NCBI GenBank assembly: GCA_030680575.1
Contig: JAUXVI010000057.1
Span: 1 to 64,000, forward strand
Length of the DNA: 64,000 bases
Direction of reading: 5' to 3'
Source: Hylemonella sp.
GTDB taxonomy: Bacteria; Pseudomonadota; Gammaproteobacteria; Burkholderiales; Burkholderiaceae_C
Positions 34,983 to 43,968 of this stretch are shown here, in pieces. The position numbers and the translations under genes are program-made. The notes beneath the pieces were generated by a model. That model worked only from the letters and a program-made list of their open reading frames with translations, did not search any database and was not told where the DNA came from. The first letter of the stretch is position 1. The number at the start of each line of letters is the position of its first letter.

Positions 34983-35912
34983 TCAAGCCCGGTCCGCCAC
35001 GCGCTCGCCCAACAAGCCGGAAGGCCGCAACGTCAGCACCACGATCAGCACGATGAAGGCGAAGATGTCAGCGTAGTGGCTGCCCAGCACACCGCCGGTG
35101 AGGTCGCCGATGTAGCCGGCGCCGATGGACTCGATCAGCCCGAGCAGGATGCCGCCGACCACGGCGCCAGCCAGGTTGCCGATGCCGCCGAACACCGCCG
35201 CCGTGAAGGCCTTGAGGCCGGGCAGGAAACCCATGCTGTGCTGCACCGTGCCGTAGTTGGCGGCCCACATCACGCCGGCCACCGCCGCCAGCACGGCGCC
35301 GATGATGAAGGTGGCCGAGATCACGCGGTCCGGCCGCACACCCATGAGCGCCGCCACGCGCGGGTTCTCGGCGGTGGCGCGCATGGCGCGGCCCAATTTG
35401 GTCGCATGCACCAGCCACATCAGCCCGGCCAGGCAGACGGCCGTCAGCGCCAGGATCAGCACCTGCGTTGGCGTGATCGACGCCCCGCCGACCGGAATGG
35501 GCTCGCTCGGCAGCAGCGCGGGGAAAGACTTGTAGTTGGGCTTCCAGATGATCATGGCCAGCGTCTGCAGCAGGATGGACATGCCGATGGCGGTGATCAG
35601 CGGCGCCAGCCGGGGCGCGTTGCGCAGCGGCCGGTAGGCGATCTTCTCGATGCTGTAGTTGAGCGTGGCGGCCACCACGCAGGCGATCAGCATGGCCAGC
35701 AGCAGGATGAGCCAGCCCGGCGCGCCCGGCATGGCACCTTGCATCAGGCCAATGACGCTCCAGCTGGTGAGCGCGCCCACCATCAGCACCTCGCCGTGGG
35801 CGAAGTTGATCAGGCCGATGATGCCGTACACCATGGTGTAGCCCAGCGCCACCAGCGCGTACATGCTGCCCAGCACCAGGCCGTTGATGATTTGCTGCAG
35901 GAGGATGTCCAT
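34983..35912 (-). CDS. livH: Branched-chain amino-acid-type ABC transporter permease LivH
   Basis: A 309-aa permease with about eight membrane helices. Typical sequence is INGLVLGSMYALVALGYTMVYGIIGLINFAHGE and TKLGRAMRATAENPRVAALMGV (coupling helix). It is first in livHMGF, and no periplasmic binding-protein gene (livJ/K) precedes it; instead the upstream neighbour on the same strand is rarA, 44 bp away. The binding protein must be encoded elsewhere. The ligand is unknown. Confidence 0.95.
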   Translation of the reverse strand: MDILLQQIINGLVLGSMYALVALGYTMVYGIIGLINFAHGEVLMVGALTSWSVIGLMQGAMPGAPGWLILLLAMLIACVVAATLNYSIEKIAYRPLRNAPRLAPLITAIGMSILLQTLAMIIWKPNYKSFPALLPSEPIPVGGASITPTQVLILALTAVCLAGLMWLVHATKLGRAMRATAENPRVAALMGVRPDRVISATFIIGAVLAAVAGVMWAANYGTVQHSMGFLPGLKAFTAAVFGGIGNLAGAVVGGILLGLIESIGAGYIGDLTGGVLGSHYADIFAFIVLIVVLTLRPSGLLGERVADRA

Positions 35913-35956
35913 TTAATGCCAATCGCAAGGTCTGTGCCACCTGCGACGGGTCCCAA

Positions 35957-37249
35957 TCATTTTTTGTTCTCGTTCAGCGCGCGCAGTGTACGCATCTTCT
36001 CGGCGATTTTGATCTCCAGACCGCGTTCCACGGGTCGGTAGAAACCCGGCTCGGCCATGCCGTCGGGCAGGTAACGCTCGCCGGCGGCAAAACCGCCCTC
36101 CTCGTCATGGGCGTAGCGGTAGCCCTTGCCGTAGTCGAGCTCCTTCATCAGCTTGGTCGGCGCGTTGCGCAGGTGCATCGGCACCGGGCGCGTGCCGTCT
36201 TTCTTGATGAAGGCCTTGGCCTCGTTGAAGGCCTTGTAGACCGCATTGCTCTTGGGGGCAATGGCCAGGTAGACCACGCACTCGGCCAGTGCCAGCTCGC
36301 CCTCGGGTGAGCCCAGCCGTTCGTAGACCTCGGCCGCGTCGAGCGCCAGGCGCAACGCGCGCGGGTCGGCCAGGCCGATGTCTTCACTGGCCATGCGGAC
36401 CAGGCGGCGCGCCATGTAGCGCGGGTCGGCGCCGCCATCGAGCATGCGCAGGAACCAGTAGAGCGAGGCATCCGGATCACTGCCGCGCACCGACTTGTGC
36501 AGCGCGCTGATGGTGTCGTAGAACTGCTCGCCGCCCTTGTCGTAACGACGCATGCGTTCGCCCAGCGCCTTGAGCAGCCAGGCCTCGGTGATGGTGGCCT
36601 GCTTCTGCTGCGTGGCCGCCACGGCCAGCGTCTCCAGCGTGTTGAGCAGGCGGCGCGCATCACCGTCGGCATAGGCGATGAGTTTGTCGATTGCTACAGT
36701 TTCGATAGCTGGTACCGCATTGATTTCAAGGGCCCGAGCCACAATTTGCTTCAAATCCTCTTCCGTCAGCGACTGCAGCACATACACCGCCGCGCGCGAC
36801 AGCAAAGCTGAGTTGACCTCGAAGGACGGGTTTTCGGTGGTGGCGCCGATGAAGGTGAACAGGCCGCTCTCGACGTGCGGCAGGAAGGCATCCTGCTGGC
36901 TCTTGTTGAAACGGTGCACCTCGTCGACGAACACGATGGTGCGCCGGCCCTGGCCGAGCGCCACCTGCGCCTGCTCCACCGCCTCGCGAATGTCCTTCAC
37001 GCCGCCCAGCACGGCGCTGATGGTGATGAACTGCGCGTCAAAGGCATCGGCCATCAGCCGCGCGATCGTGGTCTTGCCCGTGCCTGGTGGGCCCCAGAGG
37101 ATGCAGCTGTGCGGCTGGCCCGATTCAAACGCGATGCGCAACGGCATGCCTTCGCCCAGCAGGTGCTGCTGGCCGATCACTTCGCCCAGCGTTCTCGGGC
37201 GCAGGCGCTCGGCCAAGGGCTGATGGGACGAGGCGATAGCGCTGTTCAT
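35957..37249 (-). CDS. rarA: Replication-associated recombination protein RarA (MgsA)
   Basis: A 430-aa AAA+ ATPase that acts at stalled replication forks with SSB and RecA. Walker A is GPPGTGKT (53-60), Walker B FVDEVHRF (107-114), sensor-1 IGATTENPSF (134-143), and the C-terminal half has the family's tetramerisation region (ALHKSVRGSDPDASLYW). Residues 181-186 (AIETVA) are encoded by a copy of the 17-bp repeat. The gene sits upstream of livH on the same strand; lolA and ftsK, its usual neighbours, are separated by three inserted genes. Confidence 0.95.
   Translation of the reverse strand: MNSAIASSHQPLAERLRPRTLGEVIGQQHLLGEGMPLRIAFESGQPHSCILWGPPGTGKTTIARLMADAFDAQFITISAVLGGVKDIREAVEQAQVALGQGRRTIVFVDEVHRFNKSQQDAFLPHVESGLFTFIGATTENPSFEVNSALLSRAAVYVLQSLTEEDLKQIVARALEINAVPAIETVAIDKLIAYADGDARRLLNTLETLAVAATQQKQATITEAWLLKALGERMRRYDKGGEQFYDTISALHKSVRGSDPDASLYWFLRMLDGGADPRYMARRLVRMASEDIGLADPRALRLALDAAEVYERLGSPEGELALAECVVYLAIAPKSNAVYKAFNEAKAFIKKDGTRPVPMHLRNAPTKLMKELDYGKGYRYAHDEEGGFAAGERYLPDGMAEPGFYRPVERGLEIKIAEKMRTLRALNENKK
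36693..36709 (-). repeat. 17-bp palindromic repeat inside rarA
   Basis: GCTACAGTTTCGATAGC on the plus strand; in rarA coding sense GCTATCGAAACTGTAGC, read GCT ATC GAA ACT GTA GC at codons 181-186. The surrounding 60 bp (36690-36750) is more AT-rich than the rest of the gene. Confidence 0.75.
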
Positions 37250-37342
37250 GCCGGGAATTCTAGGGGGAATGGCCCCTCATCGGCCTGCTTGCATTGGCAC
37301 TATTTAGGGCTAGGATGGGGCAACACCAATTCGCAGGACATG

Positions 37343-38032
37343 ATGAGACACATTGAAAGACACCGGACACACCGCATCGGCTGGCTTCGGGCCGCTGTTC
37401 TGGGGGCCAATGATGGGATCGTTTCAACGGCGAGTCTGGTCCTGGGGGTTGCCGCGGCCGGTGCCGAAGCGAAAAGCATCCTGGTCGCAGGCGTCGCGGG
37501 TCTCGTGGCGGGCGCCATGTCCATGGCCGCAGGCGAGTATGTTTCCGTCAGCTCCCAAGCCGACACCGAACGCGCCGATCTGGATCGGGAGCGCAAGGAA
37601 CTGCTGACCGACCCTGCACACGAACTCAAGGAATTGTCTGCCATCTATGTGGGGCGTGGGCTTGACCCGGCACTCGCTGCTCGCGTTGCGACGCAATTGA
37701 CGGCGCACGATGCCCTGGGTGCGCATGGGCGTGACGAACTGGGCATCTCCGAGATTCTGAACGCGCGCCCGGTTCAAGCGGCCCTGGCGTCGGCCGGCAC
37801 TTTTGCAGTCGGCGCCGTTTTGCCGCTGCTGATTGTTTTCCTGGTGCCGGCCTCTGCTCTGCTGTGGGCAGTTTCCGGCAGCTCGCTCTTCTTCCTTGGT
37901 TTTCTGGGGGCTGTGGCGGCACGTGCCGGCGGCGCCTCCATGCTGCAAGCTGCGGCGCGGGTCTCCTTTTGGGGCGCCCTGGCCATGGCGTTGACGGCGG
38001 GTGTAGGCGCCATCTTTGGGGTCGCCGTATGA
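37343..38032 (+). CDS. VIT1/CCC1-family iron or manganese transporter
   Basis: A 229-aa membrane protein. The N-terminal signature HRIGWLRAAVLGANDGIVSTASLVLGV and AGAMSMAAGEYVSVSSQADTERAD match the vacuolar iron transporter family (Fe2+/Mn2+ export or storage). Five helices are expected, with a cytoplasmic charged loop around residues 75-140. Two ATGs are in tandem at 37340 and 37343; the second has better spacing (4 bp) from AGGA. It lies between rarA (divergent) and a small membrane protein, where lolA normally adjoins rarA. Confidence 0.85.
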   Translation: MRHIERHRTHRIGWLRAAVLGANDGIVSTASLVLGVAAAGAEAKSILVAGVAGLVAGAMSMAAGEYVSVSSQADTERADLDRERKELLTDPAHELKELSAIYVGRGLDPALAARVATQLTAHDALGAHGRDELGISEILNARPVQAALASAGTFAVGAVLPLLIVFLVPASALLWAVSGSSLFFLGFLGAVAARAGGASMLQAAARVSFWGALAMALTAGVGAIFGVAV

Positions 38033-38076
38033 GCCCTCCGCCACACCGGGCTGGACATCCGGCATCGCGCAGCCGT

Positions 38077-38112
38077 ACGATGCTTCTGCAAACGGTCCCA
38101 TCGAAGCATCGT
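38077..38112. promoter_or_regulatory. Inverted repeat between transporter and small membrane protein
   Basis: ACGATGCTTC (38077-38086) and GAAGCATCGT (38103-38112) are perfect 10-bp arms separated by 16 bp. It lies 45 bp after the transporter stop and 40 bp before the next start. It could be a terminator without a U-tract or an operator for the small gene. Confidence 0.4.
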
Positions 38113-38151
38113 CTATTCATCGCCTGTTGACAGGCAAAGGGAGGAAGTCAC

Positions 38152-38373
38152 ATGAACGCAAGCAGAATGGCAGCACTCGTGCTGATCGTCGCCGGTGTGC
38201 TGGGCTTGGTGTATGGCAGTTTCAGCTACACCAAGGAAACCCACGAGACCAAAATCGGACCGATTGAACTGTCGGTCAAGGAAAAGGAAACCGTCAACAT
38301 CCCCGTCTGGGCCGGCATCGGCGCGATTGTGGTTGGCGGCTTACTGCTGGTCCTGGGAAGCAAGAAAGGCTAA
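38152..38373 (+). CDS. Small two-helix membrane protein (DUF3185-like)
   Basis: A 73-aa protein with hydrophobic helices at about residues 6-22 (MAALVLIVAGVLGLVYG) and 51-68 (PVWAGIGAIVVGGLLLVLG), joined by a polar loop with the repeated TKETHETKIGPIELSVKEKE. It resembles DUF3185 small membrane proteins. A strong AGGGAGGA site precedes the ATG. The function is unknown; proximity to the iron-transporter-like gene may be coincidental. Confidence 0.7.
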   Translation: MNASRMAALVLIVAGVLGLVYGSFSYTKETHETKIGPIELSVKEKETVNIPVWAGIGAIVVGGLLLVLGSKKG

Positions 38374-38442
38374 GGCCAGCACCGGATTACCTGGCAAGGC
38401 GGTTCGGTGGTCGACATGACCGACCTCTTGCTTAGGGAAGAC

Positions 38443-38931
38443 ATGGAAAACTCCCGCGACGCCCGATTCAAGTCTGTGGCCGCACAGTTGGGCCACAGCT
38501 TTGACGGCGACATCAGGGTTGGCGGCCATTACGCGCCGGTCGTGCAGCATGGTACCGAGGTGTATATCAGCGGCCAGGTGCCGCGTGTGGACCAGACGGT
38601 GGTTGTCACCGGCCGGGTGGGTGCGGACGTCACGCTGCCACAGGCGCAGACGGCCGCCAAGATCTGCGTCATGCGGGGCCTTGCCCTGCTGCGCCAGACC
38701 CTGGGCAGCCTTGATCAGATCGAGCGCATGCTGCGCATGACGGTCTACGTGCAGTGCAGCCAGGACTTCACCGAACTGAGCGAAGTGGCAGACGGCGCCT
38801 CCGACGTGCTGCACGTCATCCTGGGCGAAGCCGGCGTGCATACGCGCACCTCGGTCGGTGTGTTCCAGCTGCCGAAGAATGCGTCTGTTGAGCTGGACTT
38901 GGTGGCCGCGGCGAAGACTATTGCCGGATGA
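38443..38931 (+). CDS. RidA/YjgF-family protein
   Basis: A 162-aa protein of the YjgF/YER057c/UK114 fold. Conserved elements are GTEVYISGQVPRV, AAKICVMRGLALLRQTLGSLDQIERMLRMTVYVQC, and ARTSVGVFQLP with the substrate-site Arg replaced by Thr-Arg order (HTRTSVGV). RidA proteins deaminate reactive imines; longer forms like this are less studied. The start at 38443 has AGGGAAG just upstream; starts at 38407 and 38416 would add 12 or 9 residues. Its stop overlaps the convergent lolA by 14 bp. Confidence 0.85.
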   Translation: MENSRDARFKSVAAQLGHSFDGDIRVGGHYAPVVQHGTEVYISGQVPRVDQTVVVTGRVGADVTLPQAQTAAKICVMRGLALLRQTLGSLDQIERMLRMTVYVQCSQDFTELSEVADGASDVLHVILGEAGVHTRTSVGVFQLPKNASVELDLVAAAKTIAG

Positions 38932-39571
38932 CATCCGCCCCTTTGGGCGGCTGAAAACGGAAGGCGTCGGCGGCCAGGCGCGGGTTGACCTCGACCTTGC
39001 TGAAAGTCAGCACCGAACGCTGGCCAAAGCTGTCGAGGATGTCGAGCGCTGCCAGCTCGGGCACCTTGTCCGCCACGCGAAAACCGACTCGAATGGCTTG
39101 CAACTGCCCCTCTTTCGCCTTCGGCTTCGCCTCCACCCACTGCAGACCATCCTTGTCGGGCAGGGCCGCCAGCGTGAAGTCGGCCTGCAGTGCGCGCAGG
39201 TCGGGCGCCGCAGCAATCAGCGCCGCCGGCGTGCTGCCCAGCACCTGCGACTGCTTGCGTGCCGTCACCTGGTTCAGGTCCACGTCGTAGAGCCAGAGCG
39301 TCTGGCCATCGGCCACGATGCTTTGCTCGAACGGTTTCTTGTAGATGAACTTGAAACGGTTGGGCCGCACGAACTCGAAGCTGCCGCTGGAGGTCTTGTG
39401 GCGCGCGCTCTGCCCTTCACGTGCCGGCATGGTCACCACCTGAGTGAAGTCGGCACGGCCGCTGCTGGCGGACCGCATGAAAACCTCCAGGCTTTCCAGG
39501 CCATCCGCCCTTGCGGATATTGCGCTCACCGCTATCAATAACAGAGCAAAAATATGTTTCAAGGTTTTCAC
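38918..39571 (-). CDS. lolA: Outer-membrane lipoprotein carrier protein LolA
   Basis: Periplasmic chaperone that carries lipoproteins from LolCDE to LolB. A 217-aa product with signal peptide 1-21 (cleavage near SARA-DG) and LolA motifs [47 protein letters not shown]. Codons 9-14 (ALLLIA, the signal-peptide core) are encoded by a copy of the 17-bp repeat. It overlaps ftsK by 4 bp and is convergent with the RidA gene by 14 bp. Confidence 0.94.
   Translation of the reverse strand: MKTLKHIFALLLIAVSAISARADGLESLEVFMRSASSGRADFTQVVTMPAREGQSARHKTSSGSFEFVRPNRFKFIYKKPFEQSIVADGQTLWLYDVDLNQVTARKQSQVLGSTPAALIAAAPDLRALQADFTLAALPDKDGLQWVEAKPKAKEGQLQAIRVGFRVADKVPELAALDILDSFGQRSVLTFSKVEVNPRLAADAFRFQPPKGADVIRQ
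39531..39547 (-). repeat. 17-bp palindromic repeat inside the lolA signal peptide
   Basis: Plus strand GCTATCAATAACAGAGC; in lolA coding sense GCTCTGTTATTGATAGC, read GCT CTG TTA TTG ATA GC at codons 9-14. One arm is GCTCT rather than GCTAY, so this is a diverged copy. Confidence 0.5.
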
Positions 39572-41916
39572 TCCGTGCGCAATGGCACCAGGATTTCACG
39601 CTGACCATTGGTGCTCATGGCGCTGACCAGGCCGGCTTTTTCCATGTCTTCCACCAGGCGGGCAGCGCGGTTGTAGCCGATCTTGAGGTGACGCTGCACC
39701 AGCGAGATGCTGGCCTTGCGGTTCTTCAGCACGATCTCGACCGCCTGGTCGTACATCGGGTCTTTCTCACCGCTGCCACCGCCCTCACCGCCGAGGCCGT
39801 CTTCACCCTCCACCGTGCCGCCTTCGAGCACGCCTTCGATGTAGTCCGGCTCGCCCTGGGCTTTCAGGTAGCTCACCACGCGGTGCACCTCGTCATCGCT
39901 GACAAAGGCGCCGTGCACGCGCACCGGCAATCCGGTGCCGCTGGCCATGTAGAGCATGTCGCCCATACCCAAGAGCGCCTCAGCCCCCATCTGGTCGAGG
40001 ATGGTGCGGCTGTCGATCTTGCTGGACACCTGAAAGGCGATGCGGGTCGGGATGTTGGCCTTGATCAGGCCGGTGATCACGTCCACACTCGGGCGCTGGG
40101 TGGCAAGGATCAGGTGGATGCCGGCGGCGCGCGCCTTCTGGGCCAGCCGGGCGATCAACTCCTCGATCTTCTTGCCCACCACCATCATCAAATCGGCCAG
40201 CTCGTCGATGACGACCACGATGTGCGGCAGGCGCTGCAGCGGCTCCGGGCTCTCGGGCGTCAGGCTGAAGGGGTTGTAGATGAACTCCTCGCGTGCCTTG
40301 GCTTCGTCGATCTTGTGGTTGTAGCCAGCCAGGTTGCGCACGCCGAGCTTGCTCATGAGCTTGTAGCGGCGCTCCATCTCGGCCACGCACCAGTTCAGGC
40401 CGTGCGCAGCCTGCTTCATGTCGGTCACCACCGGCGCCAGCAGGTGCGGAATGCCTTCGTAGACCGACATTTCCAGCATCTTGGGGTCGATCATCAGCAG
40501 CCGCACATCGCGCGCCTCGGCCTTGTACAGCAGGCTCAGGATCATGGCGTTGATGCCGACCGACTTGCCGGAACCGGTGGTACCGGCCACCAGCACGTGC
40601 GGCATCTTGGCCAGGTCGGCCACCACCGGGTTGCCGACAATGTCTTTCCCCAGGCCCATGGTCAGCATGGACTTGGCTTCGTTATAAACCTGCGAGCCCA
40701 GGATCTCGGACAGACGGATCGACTGGCGCTTGGCATTGGGCAACTCCAGCGCCATGTAGTTCTTGCCGGGGATGGTTTCGACCACGCGGATCGACACCAG
40801 GCTCAAGGAGCGCGCCAGGTCCTTGGCCAGACCGACGATCTGCGAGCCCTTCACGCCGGTGGCAGGCTCGATCTCGTAGCGCGTGACCACCGGACCGGGC
40901 TGAGCCAGCACCACGCGCACATCGACGCCGAAGTCCTTCAACTTCTTCTCGATCATGCGGCTGGTCATCTCCAGCGTCTCGGGCGCCACGCTCTCCTGGC
41001 GCGTCGGCGCGCCGTCGAGCAGGTCGACCTGCGGCAGCTTGGAGTCCGGCAGTTCGCTGAACAGCGGCTTTTGCCGTTCCTTGGCCACGCGCTCGCTCTG
41101 CGGCACCTCCACCAGCACCGGCTCGATCAGCACCGGGGCGTGATGCTGCTCGATGATTTCCTCGCGCTCTTCCATCACCACTTCTTCACGTTCGCGTGCC
41201 GCCTGCTGGCCCAGCGCCAGGTCTTCGGCGATCTCGCGCTTTTCGCGGCGGGACTCGATGAAGCCGTCGATCCAGCCGCCCAGGCGTTCGGCCACATGGC
41301 CCCAGGAAAAGCGGAACACCAGCGCCGAACCGATCACGCCCAGGCTGATGGCCATCAGCGCCGAGCCGGCAAAACCCAGCCAGCGCACACTGAACGGGCC
41401 GACGAAATACCCCAGCACGCCACCGCCATGGCCCGGCAGGCGAGCCTCCAGACTGTAGAAACGGGCCCACTCGATGGCCGCACTGGCGCACAGCAGCATG
41501 GCCAGGCCGAGCCAGAACGCGGTGCGGCCGGCGGCCCAGCGGCTCAGGCGCGACGACTCGTGCACCGCCGGGGCCTCCAGCAGCTCATGGCCGCGCAACC
41601 AGCGTGCCAGCGAAGCCAGCCAGGCCCGCACGCCGGCGGCAAAAGCCCACCAGACCGAAAAGCCGAGCAGGTAGTAGCTCGCGTCGGCCAGCCAGGCGCC
41701 CAGGCGGCCGCCGCGGTTGTGGATGGCGCCGCTTTCTCCGGAGGTGGACCAGGCGGCGTCCTGCAGGGAATGGCTGGTCAACGCCAGCAGCCAGAAGGCC
41801 AGCCCCACCAGACCGGCCACCAGGGCCAGTTCATGGGCAAAACGGCTCCAGCCCGCACGGACCGGCGCCTCGCCCTGGCGGGCGCTGTTGTTCAGGGTAT
41901 TGAGAGAGTAAGTCAT
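39568..41916 (-). CDS. ftsK: DNA translocase FtsK
   Basis: A 782-aa septal DNA pump for chromosome dimer resolution. The N-terminal ~210 residues hold about four membrane helices; the linker is short (~100 residues, charged, [13 protein letters not shown]). The motor domain has Walker [10 protein letters not shown] (~444-452), Walker [13 protein letters not shown], and the RecA-like region. The last ~65 residues form the winged-helix gamma domain ([32 protein letters not shown]) that reads KOPS. The divergent trxB start is 159 bp away. Confidence 0.96.
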   Translation of the reverse strand: MTYSLNTLNNSARQGEAPVRAGWSRFAHELALVAGLVGLAFWLLALTSHSLQDAAWSTSGESGAIHNRGGRLGAWLADASYYLLGFSVWWAFAAGVRAWLASLARWLRGHELLEAPAVHESSRLSRWAAGRTAFWLGLAMLLCASAAIEWARFYSLEARLPGHGGGVLGYFVGPFSVRWLGFAGSALMAISLGVIGSALVFRFSWGHVAERLGGWIDGFIESRREKREIAEDLALGQQAAREREEVVMEEREEIIEQHHAPVLIEPVLVEVPQSERVAKERQKPLFSELPDSKLPQVDLLDGAPTRQESVAPETLEMTSRMIEKKLKDFGVDVRVVLAQPGPVVTRYEIEPATGVKGSQIVGLAKDLARSLSLVSIRVVETIPGKNYMALELPNAKRQSIRLSEILGSQVYNEAKSMLTMGLGKDIVGNPVVADLAKMPHVLVAGTTGSGKSVGINAMILSLLYKAEARDVRLLMIDPKMLEMSVYEGIPHLLAPVVTDMKQAAHGLNWCVAEMERRYKLMSKLGVRNLAGYNHKIDEAKAREEFIYNPFSLTPESPEPLQRLPHIVVVIDELADLMMVVGKKIEELIARLAQKARAAGIHLILATQRPSVDVITGLIKANIPTRIAFQVSSKIDSRTILDQMGAEALLGMGDMLYMASGTGLPVRVHGAFVSDDEVHRVVSYLKAQGEPDYIEGVLEGGTVEGEDGLGGEGGGSGEKDPMYDQAVEIVLKNRKASISLVQRHLKIGYNRAARLVEDMEKAGLVSAMSTNGQREILVPLRTE

Positions 41917-41940
41917 AGGCAGGAATGGGGCCTAGCTTAA

Positions 41941-43029
<1,089 letters not shown>

Positions 43030-43035
43030 CCTCCT

Positions 43036-43146
43036 GCCTCCCCCAGGCTGCGCTCCCTTCGTTCGCTGCGCCACCCCCCTCCTGCTGCGCGGAGGGGGCG
43101 CACCCAGCGGCCCGGCCAAGCCGGTTCCGCGGGTGCCCGCGAACGG
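43036..43146 (+). repeat. REP-like repeat, copy R3
   Basis: Begins 7 bp after the trxB stop with CCCCCAGGCTGCGCTCCC and ends GGTTCCGCGGGTGCCCGC. It is a diverged copy of R1/R2/R5 with the same order of stems (CCCCCctcctgctgcgcggaGGGGG region, CCGGCcaaGCCGG). Oriented with trxB. Confidence 0.7.
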
Positions 43147-43170
43147 GCCGACGCTGCGCGCGGCCCTGAG

Positions 43171-43199
43171 TTGAGCGCTTCCGCCAACTTTGCTATAAT
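43171..43199 (+). promoter_or_regulatory. Sigma70 promoter of rpmB-rpmG
   Basis: TTGAGC (43171-43176), 17-bp spacer, TATAAT (43194-43199) with an extended -10 TG at 43191-43192. It is the best promoter match in the window. The start site should be near 43206, giving a leader of about 94 nt. Confidence 0.85.
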
Positions 43200-43210
43200 T
43201 TATGGCTTTG

Positions 43211-43260
43211 CTGGGTTCTCCAGCGCTCATGGGTTACCGCCACCCTATTGGCGAGGTGAA
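43211..43260 (+). promoter_or_regulatory. Structured rpmB leader
   Basis: The leader holds two candidate stems: CTGG-gttct-CCAG (43211-43223) and CGCCA (43238-43242) / TGGCG (43249-43253). Ribosomal-protein leaders are often bound by their own product; no such control is established for L28, so the role is an inference. Confidence 0.35.
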
Positions 43261-43299
43261 GCTCTCACGTCAGTGACAGCTGTTTAACGGAGTGTCCTC

Positions 43300-43533
43300 A
43301 TGGCACGCGTATGTGAAGTCACGGGCAAGGGCCCGATGGTCGGAAACAATGTTTCCCACGCCAACAACAAAACCAAGCGCCGGTTCCTGCCGAACCTGCA
43401 ATATCGCCGTTTCTGGGTCGAGTCTGAAAACCGTTGGGTTCGCCTGCGGATTTCCAACGCTGGCCTGCGTCTGATCGACAAGAATGGTATCGACTCTGTG
43501 CTCGCCGATCTGCGCGCACGTGGCCAGGCATAA
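43300..43533 (+). CDS. rpmB: 50S ribosomal protein L28
   Basis: A 77-aa ribosomal protein: [21 protein letters not shown] and [13 protein letters not shown] are diagnostic of the long zinc-free L28. It is basic (many Arg/Lys/Asn) and of standard length. ACGGAG precedes the ATG. It is followed 11 bp later by rpmG, the usual order. Confidence 0.99.
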   Translation: MARVCEVTGKGPMVGNNVSHANNKTKRRFLPNLQYRRFWVESENRWVRLRISNAGLRLIDKNGIDSVLADLRARGQA

Positions 43534-43544
43534 GGAGCTGAATC

Positions 43545-43715
43545 ATGGCAACCAAAGGCGGACGCGAAAAAATCAAGCTGGAATCCACGGCCGGTACCGG
43601 TCACTTCTACACCACCAGCAAAAACAAGAAAACCATGCCCGAGAAAATGGCGATCATGAAGTTTGATCCCAAGGCTCGCAAGCACGTGGAATACAAGGAA
43701 ATGAAGCTGAAGTAA
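43545..43715 (+). CDS. rpmG: 50S ribosomal protein L33
   Basis: A 56-aa ribosomal protein beginning [20 protein letters not shown] and ending [11 protein letters not shown], with the core [15 protein letters not shown]. It is the zinc-independent form (no CxxC pairs). TAAGGAG precedes the ATG. It is cotranscribed with rpmB and followed by a strong terminator. Confidence 0.98.
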   Translation: MATKGGREKIKLESTAGTGHFYTTSKNKKTMPEKMAIMKFDPKARKHVEYKEMKLK

Positions 43716-43735
43716 TTCAGTCTTTCCTCTCTCAG

Positions 43736-43762
43736 AAAAGCCCGCTTCATGCGGGCTTTTTT
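43736..43762 (+). terminator. Intrinsic terminator of rpmB-rpmG
   Basis: AAAAGCCCGC (43736-43745) pairs with GCGGGCTTTT (43751-43760) around a TTCAT loop, followed by TT. A classical rho-independent terminator 20 bp after the rpmG stop. Confidence 0.93.
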
Positions 43763-43920
43763 GTGGCCGAAGGATTCACATCACCAGATGGCGATCCGGC
43801 ATGGCCACCTTGCCAAGTCTCACCGCAGCCGACGACTTCACCACCGCGGCGCGGGCGATGAAAGTGCCTGTCCTGTCGTGTGCACCCAGCAACTCGACCT
43901 ACCCCAGAGAACCAGATACA

Positions 43921-43946
43921 AAAAAGCCCGCAGCAGCGGGCTTTTT
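43921..43946 (-). terminator. Bidirectional terminator of the desaturase gene
   Basis: AAAAAGCCCGC (43921-43931) pairs with GCGGGCTTTTT (43936-43946), loop AGCA; the minus strand ends in a T6 run. It lies 23 bp beyond the desaturase stop. Between this and the rpmG terminator (43763-43920) I see no convincing gene. Confidence 0.92.
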
Positions 43947-43968
43947 CAGAGGCGGGAAAAGGAGCGGT

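Noticed and set aside
39511-41940. 809-codon plus-strand frame over ftsK
   Set aside because: Antisense His/Gln/Ala-rich composition; ftsK on the minus strand has all domains.
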